Below, in pieces: positions 34,630 to 43,614 of a stretch of DNA of 64,000 nucleotides. How positions within the stretch are numbered: the first letter of the stretch is position 1; each line of letters opens with the position of its first letter. This DNA is from UBA1231 sp045652765. Its GTDB lineage: Bacteria > Bacillota_I > Bacilli_A > ML615J-28 > CAG-313. The stretch lies in contig JAZOLG010000051.1 of the NCBI GenBank assembly GCA_045652765.1, forward strand, positions 1-64,000, in the 5' to 3' direction. Under the pieces are notes generated by a model. That model saw only the letters and a list, made by a program, of their open reading frames with translations, was not told the origin of the DNA and searched no databases. The translations under genes were made by a program, and so were the position numbers.

Positions 34630-36129
34630 ATGGCATTTTATTTTAAAGAACCGTCTAGAACTTTTAGTGAATATTTGTTAGTACCTGGTTATTCAGATTC
34701 TAATTGTCAACCTAAAAATGTTTGTTTAAAAACACCACTAGTGAAATTTAAGAAAAATGAACAACCAACAATATCTTTGAATATTCCAATGGCTTCAGCC
34801 ATAATGCAGTCTGTATCTAATGATACTTTAGCAATTGCTCTTGCTAAAGAAGGTGGTATATCTTTTATTTATGGATCACAAAGTATTGAAGACCAAGCGG
34901 AAATGGTTAGAAAAGTAAAATCGCATAAAGCTGGATTTGTTGTATCAAATTCAAATCTTACTCCAGATAATACGCTTGGGGATATTGTAAATCTAAAAGA
35001 AAAAACAGGCCATTCAACAGTTGCTGTAACTGATGATGGCACTTGTCATGGTAAATTATTAGGAATTGTTACTAGTCGTGATTACCGCGTTTCAAGAATG
35101 AGTCTTGATGTAAAAGTTAAAGAATTTATGACACCACTTGAAAAATTAGTTACGGCAAAAGTTGGAATTACTCTAACTGAAGCAAATGACATCATTTGGG
35201 ATCAAAAATTAAATTCTTTACCAATATTAGATGAAAAAGGACATTTAGATTCATTTGTATTTAGAAAAGATTATGAGTCAAATAAAGAAAATCCTAATGA
35301 ATTATTAGACGATAAAAAACGTTTAATAGTTGGTGCTGGTATTAATACTAGAGATTATAAAGAAAGAGTACCTGCTTTAGTAAATGCTGGGGTTGATGTA
35401 ATTTGTATAGATTCATCAGAAGGCTTTAGCGAATGGCAAAAGTTAACTTTAGAATGGATTAGAAGTCAATATGGTGATAAAGTTAAAGTTGGTGCTGGTA
35501 ATGTAGTTGATGCAGAAGGATTTAGATTCTTAGCAGATTGTGGTGCTGATTTTATTAAAGTTGGAATTGGCGGTGGATCAATTTGTATTACAAGAGAAAC
35601 TAAAGGAATTGGTCGTGGTCAAGCAACAGCAACAATCGAAGTTGCTAAAGCAAGAGATGAGTATTTCGAAGAAACTGGTATATACATACCTATTTGTTCG
35701 GATGGCGGTATTGTTCATGATTACCATATTACATTAGCTTTAGCTATGGGTGCTGATTTTGTAATGCTAGGAAGATATTTTTCTCGTTTTGATGAATCCC
35801 CAACAAATAAAATTATAATCAATGGACAATATGTAAAAGAATATTGGGGCGAAGGTAGCGCTCGTGCAAGAAATTGGCAAAGATATGATTTAGGTGGAGA
35901 TAAGAAACTTTCTTTTGAAGAAGGTGTTGACTCATACGTTCCATATGCTGGACCTTTAAAAGATAATGTGGCAATTTCTCTTGCAAAAGTAAAATCAACA
36001 ATGTGTAATTGTGGTGCTCTTACTATTAATGAATTACAACAAAAAGCTAAGCTTACAGTTGTATCTTCAACAAGTATTGTTGAAGGAGGAGCACATGATG
36101 TTATTCTAAAAGATAAATCTAATTCATAA
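34630..36129 (+). CDS. guaB: IMP dehydrogenase GuaB, Tritrichomonas-type
   Basis: IMPDH oxidises IMP to XMP with NAD. The 499-residue protein has two CBS domains (about 105-225) inside a TIM barrel, with the catalytic loop GGGSICITRE (Cys 319) and flap EGSARARNWQRYDLGG with the Arg-Tyr pair. By memory it is strikingly like the parasite Tritrichomonas foetus enzyme, from the start (EPSRTF.EYLL.PG) to the VEGGAHDVI end, including Cys 319 numbering, rather than like Bacillus GuaB. Site AAAGGAGAAAAA. It leads from IMP toward GMP in this operon. Confidence 0.95.
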   Translation: MAFYFKEPSRTFSEYLLVPGYSDSNCQPKNVCLKTPLVKFKKNEQPTISLNIPMASAIMQSVSNDTLAIALAKEGGISFIYGSQSIEDQAEMVRKVKSHKAGFVVSNSNLTPDNTLGDIVNLKEKTGHSTVAVTDDGTCHGKLLGIVTSRDYRVSRMSLDVKVKEFMTPLEKLVTAKVGITLTEANDIIWDQKLNSLPILDEKGHLDSFVFRKDYESNKENPNELLDDKKRLIVGAGINTRDYKERVPALVNAGVDVICIDSSEGFSEWQKLTLEWIRSQYGDKVKVGAGNVVDAEGFRFLADCGADFIKVGIGGGSICITRETKGIGRGQATATIEVAKARDEYFEETGIYIPICSDGGIVHDYHITLALAMGADFVMLGRYFSRFDESPTNKIIINGQYVKEYWGEGSARARNWQRYDLGGDKKLSFEEGVDSYVPYAGPLKDNVAISLAKVKSTMCNCGALTINELQQKAKLTVVSSTSIVEGGAHDVILKDKSNS

Positions 36130-36140
36130 GAGGTAACTTT

Positions 36141-38222
36141 ATGGATATGAAAAAAATTATAGAAAATTTTGGTTGTTATACTTTCAATGATGAAGTAATG
36201 AAAGAAAGACTACCTAAAGAAACATATGAAGAATTTAAAAAATCTTTGAGTGCATCAGAACCTTTATCTAAAAAATGTGCAGATGTAATTGCTGAAAAAA
36301 TGAAAGAATGGGCAATTGAAAAAGGTGCAACACACTTTACACACTGGTTCGCACCTCTTACAGGTCTTACAGCCGAAAAACACGATTCTTTCTTAGAATT
36401 AAGTGATGATCAAGCTTATTTATCGTTTACTGGTAAGCTTTTAAGAAAAGGTGAAACAGATGCTTCAAGCTTCCCATCTGGTGGGCTTCGTGCTACTTTT
36501 GAAGCAAGAGGTTATACAGCATGGGATTGCACATCACATGCATTTGTTAAAGATGGATCACTTTATATTCCAACATTATTTTGTGCATACACTGGTGAGG
36601 CTTTAGATAATAAAACACCTTTATTAAAATCATGTGATGCTTTAAATAAAGAGGCCGTTCGTTTATTTAATTTATTAGGTATGAAAGAAATTACGAAAGT
36701 TGAATCATATGTTGGTAGTGAACAAGAATATTTCTTAGTGCCTGAAGAATATTTTGAAAAACGTTTAGATTTAAAATTAACAGGCCGTACTCTTTTTGGT
36801 GCTAATCCACCAAAAGGTCAAGACTTAGAAGGTCATTACTACGGATATTTAAACAATAAAGTTGCCAATTTTATGAAAGATTTAGATGCTGAGCTTTGGA
36901 AGTATGGAATCCCTGCCAAAACAAAGCATAATGAAGCTGCACCTGCACAACATGAAATTGCTTGTATTTATCGTAAAGTAAATATTACTACAGATAACAA
37001 TCATTTATTAATGCAATTAATGCAAGACATTGCGAAAAAATATGGTTTAAAATGTTTATTACACGAAAAACCTTTTGCCGGAGTAAATGGTTCTGGTAAA
37101 CATAACAACTGGTCAGTTGTTACAAACACTAAACTTAATTTATTTACACCAGGTAGCGATCCAGTAAATAATGAACCATTTATTGTAACATTAGCTTGTT
37201 TAGTTAAAGCAGTTGATAAATATGCGGATTTATTAAGATTAAGTATTGCTACTCCAGGAAATGATCATCGTTTAGGTGGAAATGAAGCACCACCTGCTAC
37301 AATTTCAATGTTCTTAGGTGATCCAATTAATCAAGTAATTGATGCATATTTAAATGATTTAAAAATTAAAGAACAAGATGCAAAACGATTCCAAACAGGT
37401 GTATCAGTTATTCCTGATTTTAAAAAGGATAGTACAGATCGTAATCGTACATCACCTTTCGCATTTACTGGTAATAAGTTTGAGTTTAGAGGTGTTGGTT
37501 CATCTCAATCAATTGCTATTGCTAATACAATGTTAAATACTATTTTGGCTTATTCTATGAAAGAAATGGCTGATGAAATAGAAAAAGGGAAAAATAAAAC
37601 TGAAATTATTAAAGAATACTTTAAAAAACACCGACGTGTAATTTTTGAAGGTGATGGTTATTCTAACGAATGGGATAATGAAATTAAAAATCGTCAACTT
37701 TCTAATAGAAAAAATACTGTTGAGGCAATTGAAGTTTTAAAAGATACAGAATTAATCAAACCTTTAGTTGAACTTGGTATTTTAACTAATAATGAAGTTG
37801 AGTCTCGTTATGAAATTATGTTAGATAGTTATTGTAAAACAGTTCAAGTTGAAGCAGCAACTGCATTGAAGATGGCTAAAAATCAAATTTTTCCAGCATG
37901 CTTAGATTATTTGAATCAAGTAGCTTTAGTAGCTTTAAATGTTGGTAAGAATAACATTGAAAATAATTACTTAACTAATGAAGTTAAAGAATTATCTAAA
38001 TTAGTTGAAACAATGCAACAAGCGATTAAAGTCTTAGATGCTTCACTTGCAAAAACATTAACTATAAAAGAAAATATATATGAGAAAGCTCAAGTCTTAA
38101 AAAATGAAGTACTTGAGGCGATGAAAAATTTAAGAATAATAGTTGATACTTTAGAAATTAAAGTTGATAGTAAATATTGGCCGATGCCAACTTATACTGA
38201 AATATTGTTCGGTGTAAATTAG
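36141..38222 (+). CDS. glnN: Glutamine synthetase type III
   Basis: GSIII makes glutamine from glutamate, ammonia and ATP. At 693 residues it matches the large GlnN type, not the 440-residue GSI. Family marks include THWFAPLTG, SSFPSGGLRATFEARGYTAWD, GSEQEYFLV, and the NEAAPAQHEIA and FAGVNGSGKHNNWS segments near the active site. Placement inside a purine operon is unusual and would link glutamine supply to PurL demand. Site AGAGGTAAC, 11 nt after guaB. It also shows the cell fixes free ammonia. Confidence 0.96.
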   Translation: MDMKKIIENFGCYTFNDEVMKERLPKETYEEFKKSLSASEPLSKKCADVIAEKMKEWAIEKGATHFTHWFAPLTGLTAEKHDSFLELSDDQAYLSFTGKLLRKGETDASSFPSGGLRATFEARGYTAWDCTSHAFVKDGSLYIPTLFCAYTGEALDNKTPLLKSCDALNKEAVRLFNLLGMKEITKVESYVGSEQEYFLVPEEYFEKRLDLKLTGRTLFGANPPKGQDLEGHYYGYLNNKVANFMKDLDAELWKYGIPAKTKHNEAAPAQHEIACIYRKVNITTDNNHLLMQLMQDIAKKYGLKCLLHEKPFAGVNGSGKHNNWSVVTNTKLNLFTPGSDPVNNEPFIVTLACLVKAVDKYADLLRLSIATPGNDHRLGGNEAPPATISMFLGDPINQVIDAYLNDLKIKEQDAKRFQTGVSVIPDFKKDSTDRNRTSPFAFTGNKFEFRGVGSSQSIAIANTMLNTILAYSMKEMADEIEKGKNKTEIIKEYFKKHRRVIFEGDGYSNEWDNEIKNRQLSNRKNTVEAIEVLKDTELIKPLVELGILTNNEVESRYEIMLDSYCKTVQVEAATALKMAKNQIFPACLDYLNQVALVALNVGKNNIENNYLTNEVKELSKLVETMQQAIKVLDASLAKTLTIKENIYEKAQVLKNEVLEAMKNLRIIVDTLEIKVDSKYWPMPTYTEILFGVN

Positions 38223-38232
38223 AGGAGGAAAT

Positions 38233-39900
38233 ATGTTGACAGATTTAGAAATTGCTCAACAAGCGAAAATAGAAAAAATAATTGATATCGCGAAAAAAAT
38301 AAATTTAACAGAAGATGATTTAGAATTATATGGGAATTATAAAGCTAAGATTCATCTTGATAAATTACAATCAAATAAAAAAGATGCTAAATTAATTTTA
38401 GTAACAGCAATTAATCCAACACCAGCAGGTGAAGGAAAATCAACTACAACAATTGGATTAGCTGATGCGATGAATAAAATTGGTAAAAATACAGTTGTTG
38501 CATTAAGAGAACCAAGTTTTGGGCCGGTTTTAGGTGTAAAAGGAGGAGCAGCAGGTGGAGGTTATGCACAAGTCATTCCAATGGAAGATATTAACCTACA
38601 TTTTACTGGTGACTTACATGCTATAACTACAGCTAATAATGCTATTTGTGCAATGTTAGATAATCATATTCAACAAGGAAACGAATTAAATATTGATCCA
38701 ACAAGAATTATTATTCATCGTTGTTTAGATATGAATGATCGTGCATTACGTAATGTTGTAATTGGTCTTGGTGGTAGTGCAAATGGCGTACCAAGAGAAG
38801 ACCACTTTGATATTACTGTTGCATCTGAAGTTATGGCAATTCTTTGTTTATCAAATTCCTTAGATGATTTCAAAGAAAGAATTGGTAGAATGGTTGTGGC
38901 TTATACATATGATAGAAAACCTGTAACTGTTAACGATTTAAAAGCAACTGGTGCTATTACTTTAATTATGAAAGATGCATTAATGCCTAACCTTGTTCAA
39001 ACATTAGAACATACGCCAACACTTATTCATGGCGGTCCATTTGCTAATATCGCTCATGGTTGTAACTCTGTAATTGCAACTAAAACAGCTTTAAAAATGG
39101 CAGATTATGTTGTAACTGAAGCAGGTTTTGGTGCAGATTTAGGTGCAGAGAAATTCCTAGATATTAAATGTCGTATGGCTGATTTACACCCTTCTTGTGT
39201 TGTTATTGTTGCAACAATAAGAGCATTAAAAATGCATGGTGGTGTTGATAAAAAAGATCTATCACAAGAAAATGTTGAAGCATTACTTGCAGGTATAAAA
39301 AATTTAGAAAAACATATTGAAAATATTGGTAAATATAATTTACCATATGTAGTAGCAATTAATCGTTTTGGAACAGATACAGAAAATGAAATTGAAGCTT
39401 TAGCAAATTGGGCAAAAGAAAATAACCATCCAGTAGCACTTTCAGAAGTTTTTGCAAAAGGTGGCCTAGGTGGTATTGAACTTGCAGAAAAAGTAGTTCG
39501 TGAAATTGAATTACATGATGGATCAGATTCATTCAAACCAATATATGATGTTAATCTAACAATCAAAGAAAAAATTACTGCTATTTGTAAAGAAATTTAT
39601 GGAGCTAAAAATGTTGAATTTTCAACTAATGCTAAAAATCAAATGGCTGCATTAAAACGTAATGGTTGGGATAAATTACCTATTTGTATCGCTAAAACAC
39701 AATATTCACTATCAGATAATCCAAAACTACTAGCACGACCTACAGACTTTACAGTAACAATTCGTGAATTAAAACCATCAATTGGTGCAGGCTTTATTGT
39801 CGCATTAGCTGGTGACATTATGACAATGCCAGGTTTACCAAAAGAACCAGCAGCAAATAAAATGGATGTTGTTGATGGTAAAGCAATTGGTTTATTCTAA
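38233..39900 (+). CDS. fhs: Formate-tetrahydrofolate ligase
   Basis: This enzyme makes 10-formyl-tetrahydrofolate from formate, tetrahydrofolate and ATP. The 555-residue protein has the P-loop TPAGEGKSTTTIGL, the REPSFGPVLGVKGGAAGGG segment and the C-terminal PGLPKEPAANKMDV. It supplies the cofactor used by PurN and PurH in the same operon; low levels of that cofactor are what the ZTP riboswitch reports. Site GAGGAGGAAAT. Confidence 0.97.
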   Translation: MLTDLEIAQQAKIEKIIDIAKKINLTEDDLELYGNYKAKIHLDKLQSNKKDAKLILVTAINPTPAGEGKSTTTIGLADAMNKIGKNTVVALREPSFGPVLGVKGGAAGGGYAQVIPMEDINLHFTGDLHAITTANNAICAMLDNHIQQGNELNIDPTRIIIHRCLDMNDRALRNVVIGLGGSANGVPREDHFDITVASEVMAILCLSNSLDDFKERIGRMVVAYTYDRKPVTVNDLKATGAITLIMKDALMPNLVQTLEHTPTLIHGGPFANIAHGCNSVIATKTALKMADYVVTEAGFGADLGAEKFLDIKCRMADLHPSCVVIVATIRALKMHGGVDKKDLSQENVEALLAGIKNLEKHIENIGKYNLPYVVAINRFGTDTENEIEALANWAKENNHPVALSEVFAKGGLGGIELAEKVVREIELHDGSDSFKPIYDVNLTIKEKITAICKEIYGAKNVEFSTNAKNQMAALKRNGWDKLPICIAKTQYSLSDNPKLLARPTDFTVTIRELKPSIGAGFIVALAGDIMTMPGLPKEPAANKMDVVDGKAIGLF

Positions 39901-39920
39901 AATGTAGATAAGGACTAAAT

Positions 39921-40898
39921 ATGAAAGATTTAAGAGATCCAAATTTTATTAGAATTACAAACAAAGAACTTGCGTTATCATTTATTGAAAAATCAATTAA
40001 TGAGTTAAGAGAACAAATTAAAGATGATAAAGTTATTTTAGCTTTATCAGGCGGTGTTGATTCGAATGTTGTTGCAGCGTTGTTACATAAAGCTATCGGT
40101 AAGAACTTATATTGTATTCATGTAAATCATGGATTACTTCGTAAAAATGAAAGTGCAGAAGTATTACATGTATTTAAAACACAAATGAATTTAAATCTTA
40201 TTTATTTAGATGTTGAAGATTATTTTTTAGATAAACTTACAAATATAAGTGATCCGGAAGAAAAAAGAAAAATTATTGGTAATGAGTTTATTAATTGTTT
40301 TGTTGAGGAAGCAAAAAAATTAAATGGAATAAAATATTTAGCACAAGGCACAATATATCCAGACATTACGGAAAGTAAGGGTATTAAAGCTCACCACAAT
40401 GTTGGAGGACTTCCAAGTCATTTAAATTTTGAACTTATTGAGCCGTTAAGACTTTTATATAAAGATGAAGTAAGACAAATCGGAAAAGCATTAGGTTTAT
40501 CTGATGAACTTGTATATCGTCAACCTTTCCCAGGCCCTGGTTTAGCAGTGCGTTGCCCAGGTGCAATTACCAAAGAGCGATTAGAAATTGTTCGTGAAAC
40601 TGATGCGATTTTACGTGATGAATTTAAAAAGTGTGGATTAAGTGATAAAGTATGGCAATACTTTACCGTGGTTCCAGAATACAAATCAGTTGGTGTAAAA
40701 GATAACAAAAGAACGTATTTATATTTCGTTGTAATTAGAGCAGTTAATTCTATTGACGCAACTACTGCAACTGTTGAAGAAATTCCATATGATATTTTAT
40801 TTAAAATTAGAGATCGTATGTTAAATGAAGTAGAAGGAATTAACCGAGTATTAGTTGATATAACACCAAAGCCAACTGGCACAATTGAATGGGAATAA
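39921..40898 (+). CDS. guaA: GMP synthase, ATP pyrophosphatase subunit only
   Basis: The protein corresponds to the C-terminal two-thirds of GuaA: PP-loop SGGVDS at 43-48, QGTIYPDI, AHHNVGGLP, FPGPGLAVR and the dimerisation end KPTGTIEWE. At 325 residues it is complete for this part but lacks the N-terminal 200-residue glutamine amidotransferase domain. Upstream lies the fhs stop 20 nt away, with no amidotransferase remnant. Archaea carry the two parts as separate genes; here no partner gene is in the window. Either a free amidotransferase lies elsewhere or the enzyme uses ammonia. It ends the purine operon. Confidence 0.93.
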   Translation: MKDLRDPNFIRITNKELALSFIEKSINELREQIKDDKVILALSGGVDSNVVAALLHKAIGKNLYCIHVNHGLLRKNESAEVLHVFKTQMNLNLIYLDVEDYFLDKLTNISDPEEKRKIIGNEFINCFVEEAKKLNGIKYLAQGTIYPDITESKGIKAHHNVGGLPSHLNFELIEPLRLLYKDEVRQIGKALGLSDELVYRQPFPGPGLAVRCPGAITKERLEIVRETDAILRDEFKKCGLSDKVWQYFTVVPEYKSVGVKDNKRTYLYFVVIRAVNSIDATTATVEEIPYDILFKIRDRMLNEVEGINRVLVDITPKPTGTIEWE

Positions 40899-40914
40899 TA
40901 TTTATATAAAAAAT

Positions 40915-40970
40915 AAAAAGAACAAATAAAGATATTTAATAAAATATCTTAAAGAATTTGTTCTTTTTTT
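40915..40970 (+). terminator. Terminator of the purine operon
   Basis: AAAAAGAACAAAT (40915-40927) pairs with ATTTGTTCTTTTT (40956-40968). Inside, AAGATATTT and AAATATCTT form a second stem, so the whole is a long two-part hairpin with a T tail. Confidence 0.9.
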
Positions 40971-40984
40971 ATTTAAATAAATTG

Positions 40985-41013
40985 TTTACAAATAATCATA
41001 AATAAAGTATAAT
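40985..41013 (+). promoter_or_regulatory. Promoter of the nagZ-like gene
   Basis: TTTACA (40985-40990), 17 bp, TATAAT (41008-41013). Confidence 0.8.
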
Positions 41014-41042
41014 AATATTATATTTTAGTAAAGAGGAATAAT

Positions 41043-42596
41043 ATGAAAAAATTTAATATCAAATCTGTTGATGAAATGACGATTGAAGAATTAGTTGGTC
41101 AAGTTATAATGGTAGGATTACCATCAATTTATTTAGATGAACAATATAAAGAATTTATCAAAAAGTATAGTATTGGTAATTATATTTTATTTGCTAGAAA
41201 CTATGATAATACTAACCAAATGAAAAGTTTTATGCAAGATTTATATAACTACACTGAATCTATTACGGGCTCATTTCCACTTGTTTCAATCGATCAAGAA
41301 GGTGGAATGGTTGTTAGATTATTTAAAGATGTAACTTTTCCTGCAAGCCCTTTAACAACATCAGCAACAAGTATTAAAGATGCGCCATATAAGACGGGTT
41401 ATATTATTGGTAAAGATATGTTAAGTCTTGGAATTAATTTAAACTTAGCACCATGCCTCGAAATTAATGAAGATTTACTTAATCCTTTAGTGAATGTGCG
41501 TGGTTATGGAAAAACGAAAGAATTTGTTTTAACTCAAGCTAAAGCTTTTGTTCATGGAATTCAAGATAGTGGAGCATTAAGTTGTATCAAACATTTCCCA
41601 GGCGCTGGATCTAGCACCAAAGATTCACATTTAGAACTTCCAATTATCGAAGATTCTAAAGAAGATTTACTAAATTATAATATGTACCCATTTGTCAATT
41701 TAACAGAAAGTGATGCTTTAATGACTAGTCACTGTTTATATAAATCTTTTGATGAGCTTCCATCAACTCTTTCACATGTTTTATTAACTGATGTATTAAG
41801 AAAAGAAATTGGATTTCAGGGCTTAATTATTTCTGATGGAATGGAAATGAAAGCCATATCTGACGTATACGGCATTGGAAAAGGTTCAGTAATGGCTTTA
41901 AATGCTGGTTGTGATATTTTGTTATTGTGTCATGATTATGATGAACAAAAAGCTTCATTTGATGCAGTATTAGATGCAGTTAGAAATGGTGATATAGATA
42001 TAGCATTATTAAAAGAAAAAGTTCAAAGAATTAATCTTGCAAAAGAAAAAATATTAAATTATTTAAACAAATATTTTACTGATGAAGATTATATTATTAA
42101 CAATGAAGAACATCAATTAATGGAATCAATTGTAGATAATTCTTTTACTTTAATAAGCGGTGAAGAACCAAAACTAGATTCCAACACTTTAATTATTTCA
42201 AGTAATGCGAAAGTTGGAAGTATAGTTGAAGATGAGTTTGACGAAAGAAATTTGACTAATGCTTTAAAACATAATTTTCCAAATAATTTAGTTCTTAAAT
42301 TTAGATCAGATTTAGAATTTATTGATGAAGCTTTAAATATATCAGAAAAATATAATAACATTGTGATTTATTCGTACGATGCATATAAGGATGAAGTACA
42401 AAAAGAAGTTATTAATAAATTATTAGAAACAGATAAAAATATATATGTGGTATCTATTAAAGGTCCAATTGATCGAGTACATTTTAATAATTTAAAAAAC
42501 TATTCATGTTTATATGAATATACACCAAATAGTATAAAGACTATTGTTAAACAATTAAAAAAAGAAATATCATTAAATGGTAAAATACCAATGTAA
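41043..42596 (+). CDS. nagZ: Glycoside hydrolase family 3, beta-N-acetylglucosaminidase (NagZ-like)
   Basis: A 517-residue GH3 enzyme with no signal peptide, so cytoplasmic. The NagZ pattern is clear: IDQEGGMV, KHFPGAGSS followed by D194-S-H196 (the Asp-His acid-base pair) and the nucleophile D265 in ISDGMEM. NagZ enzymes remove N-acetylglucosamine from muropeptides or related sugars. Residues after about 350 form a second C-terminal domain. With the D-aminopeptidase that follows it suggests recycling or scavenging of peptidoglycan fragments. Site AGAGGAATA. Confidence 0.9.
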   Translation: MKKFNIKSVDEMTIEELVGQVIMVGLPSIYLDEQYKEFIKKYSIGNYILFARNYDNTNQMKSFMQDLYNYTESITGSFPLVSIDQEGGMVVRLFKDVTFPASPLTTSATSIKDAPYKTGYIIGKDMLSLGINLNLAPCLEINEDLLNPLVNVRGYGKTKEFVLTQAKAFVHGIQDSGALSCIKHFPGAGSSTKDSHLELPIIEDSKEDLLNYNMYPFVNLTESDALMTSHCLYKSFDELPSTLSHVLLTDVLRKEIGFQGLIISDGMEMKAISDVYGIGKGSVMALNAGCDILLLCHDYDEQKASFDAVLDAVRNGDIDIALLKEKVQRINLAKEKILNYLNKYFTDEDYIINNEEHQLMESIVDNSFTLISGEEPKLDSNTLIISSNAKVGSIVEDEFDERNLTNALKHNFPNNLVLKFRSDLEFIDEALNISEKYNNIVIYSYDAYKDEVQKEVINKLLETDKNIYVVSIKGPIDRVHFNNLKNYSCLYEYTPNSIKTIVKQLKKEISLNGKIPM

Positions 42597-42620
42597 TAAT
42601 ATATAAGTGAGGATTCAAAA

Positions 42621-43418
42621 ATGAAAGTATTTATTAGTGCAGATATTGAAGGAGTTAACAATATTGTAAGTTGGGATGAAACAGAATTAAATCATCCAGA
42701 GTATCAGTATTTTAGACGTCAGATGACTGAAGAAGTAAGAAGAGCATGTGTTGCATGCTATAAAGCAGGTGCAACAGAGATTTTTATCAAAGATGCACAT
42801 GATTCAGCCAAAAACTTAATTTTAACTGAACTTCCAGATTATGTTAAACTTCATCGTGGTTGGGAAGGGTGTCCATGCAGTATGATGGCAAGTCTTGATG
42901 AATCATTCGATGCTGTTATTTTTATTGGCTATCACAGCCCAGCATCAAGTGATGGTAACCCACTTTCTCATACAATGAATTTAAGAAACCAATATGTTAA
43001 AATTAATGGTATACTTGCAAGTGAATTTCACATTAATGCTTTATACGCAAACTATTTAGGGGTACCGGTTGCTTTTTTGAGTGGAGATGAAAACTTAACA
43101 AAAATAGTTAAAGAATTTAATCCAAACATTGAAACTGTATCAACTAAAACAGGTGTTCATGGTGCAGTAGTTAGCAGACATCCTAATGTTACAAATCAAG
43201 AAATTGAAAATACTGTTGAACTTGCATTAAAAAAAGATTTAAAAAATAATTTAATTGAAATGCCTAAACATTTTGAAATAGAAATTCAATATAAAAAATT
43301 TAATGATGCATTTAATGCTTCATTCTATCCTGGTTGTAAACTAGTAAATAGTAATACAATTTTATTTGAATCAGATGATTATTATGAAGTTGTAAGAGCA
43401 TTTAAATTTATTTTATAA
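42621..43418 (+). CDS. M55 family D-aminopeptidase (DppA-like)
   Basis: This zinc peptidase of 265 residues has the family's metal and active-site order: D8 and E10 in SADIEG, H60 in KDAHDS, H105 in IGYHSPAS, and E135. DppA cleaves D-amino acid dipeptides such as D-Ala-D-Ala. It follows the NagZ-like gene by 24 nt, so a joint role in using cell wall material is likely. A terminator follows. Confidence 0.9.
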   Translation: MKVFISADIEGVNNIVSWDETELNHPEYQYFRRQMTEEVRRACVACYKAGATEIFIKDAHDSAKNLILTELPDYVKLHRGWEGCPCSMMASLDESFDAVIFIGYHSPASSDGNPLSHTMNLRNQYVKINGILASEFHINALYANYLGVPVAFLSGDENLTKIVKEFNPNIETVSTKTGVHGAVVSRHPNVTNQEIENTVELALKKDLKNNLIEMPKHFEIEIQYKKFNDAFNASFYPGCKLVNSNTILFESDDYYEVVRAFKFIL

Positions 43419-43431
43419 TTGAAATTGAATA

Positions 43432-43474
43432 AATAAAAAAAAAGTGTAATTTATAAATAATTACACTTTTTTTG
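43432..43474 (+). terminator. Terminator after the D-aminopeptidase gene
   Basis: AAAAAGTGTAATT and AATTACACTTTTT pair perfectly around a 7 nt loop, with A and T runs outside. Confidence 0.9.
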
Positions 43475-43555
43475 TTAGAAATATGATAAAAATTAAATTA
43501 TTTAAACGATTAAAGAAATATTATAATATTTGATGAAGAAATATATATAAATCTA

Positions 43556-43585
43556 TTGACAAAAACACAGCATTAATGATTTAAT
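43556..43585 (+). promoter_or_regulatory. Promoter of the amino acid permease gene
   Basis: TTGACA (43556-43561), 18 bp, TGA, TTTAAT (43580-43585). Confidence 0.75.
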
Positions 43586-43614
43586 ATGATTAATAAAAAA
43601 GAAGGAGAAAGCAT

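Noticed and set aside
39105..39566. 153-codon minus-strand open frame in fhs
   Set aside because: It is a shadow of the strongly conserved formate-tetrahydrofolate ligase frame; no ribosome site.
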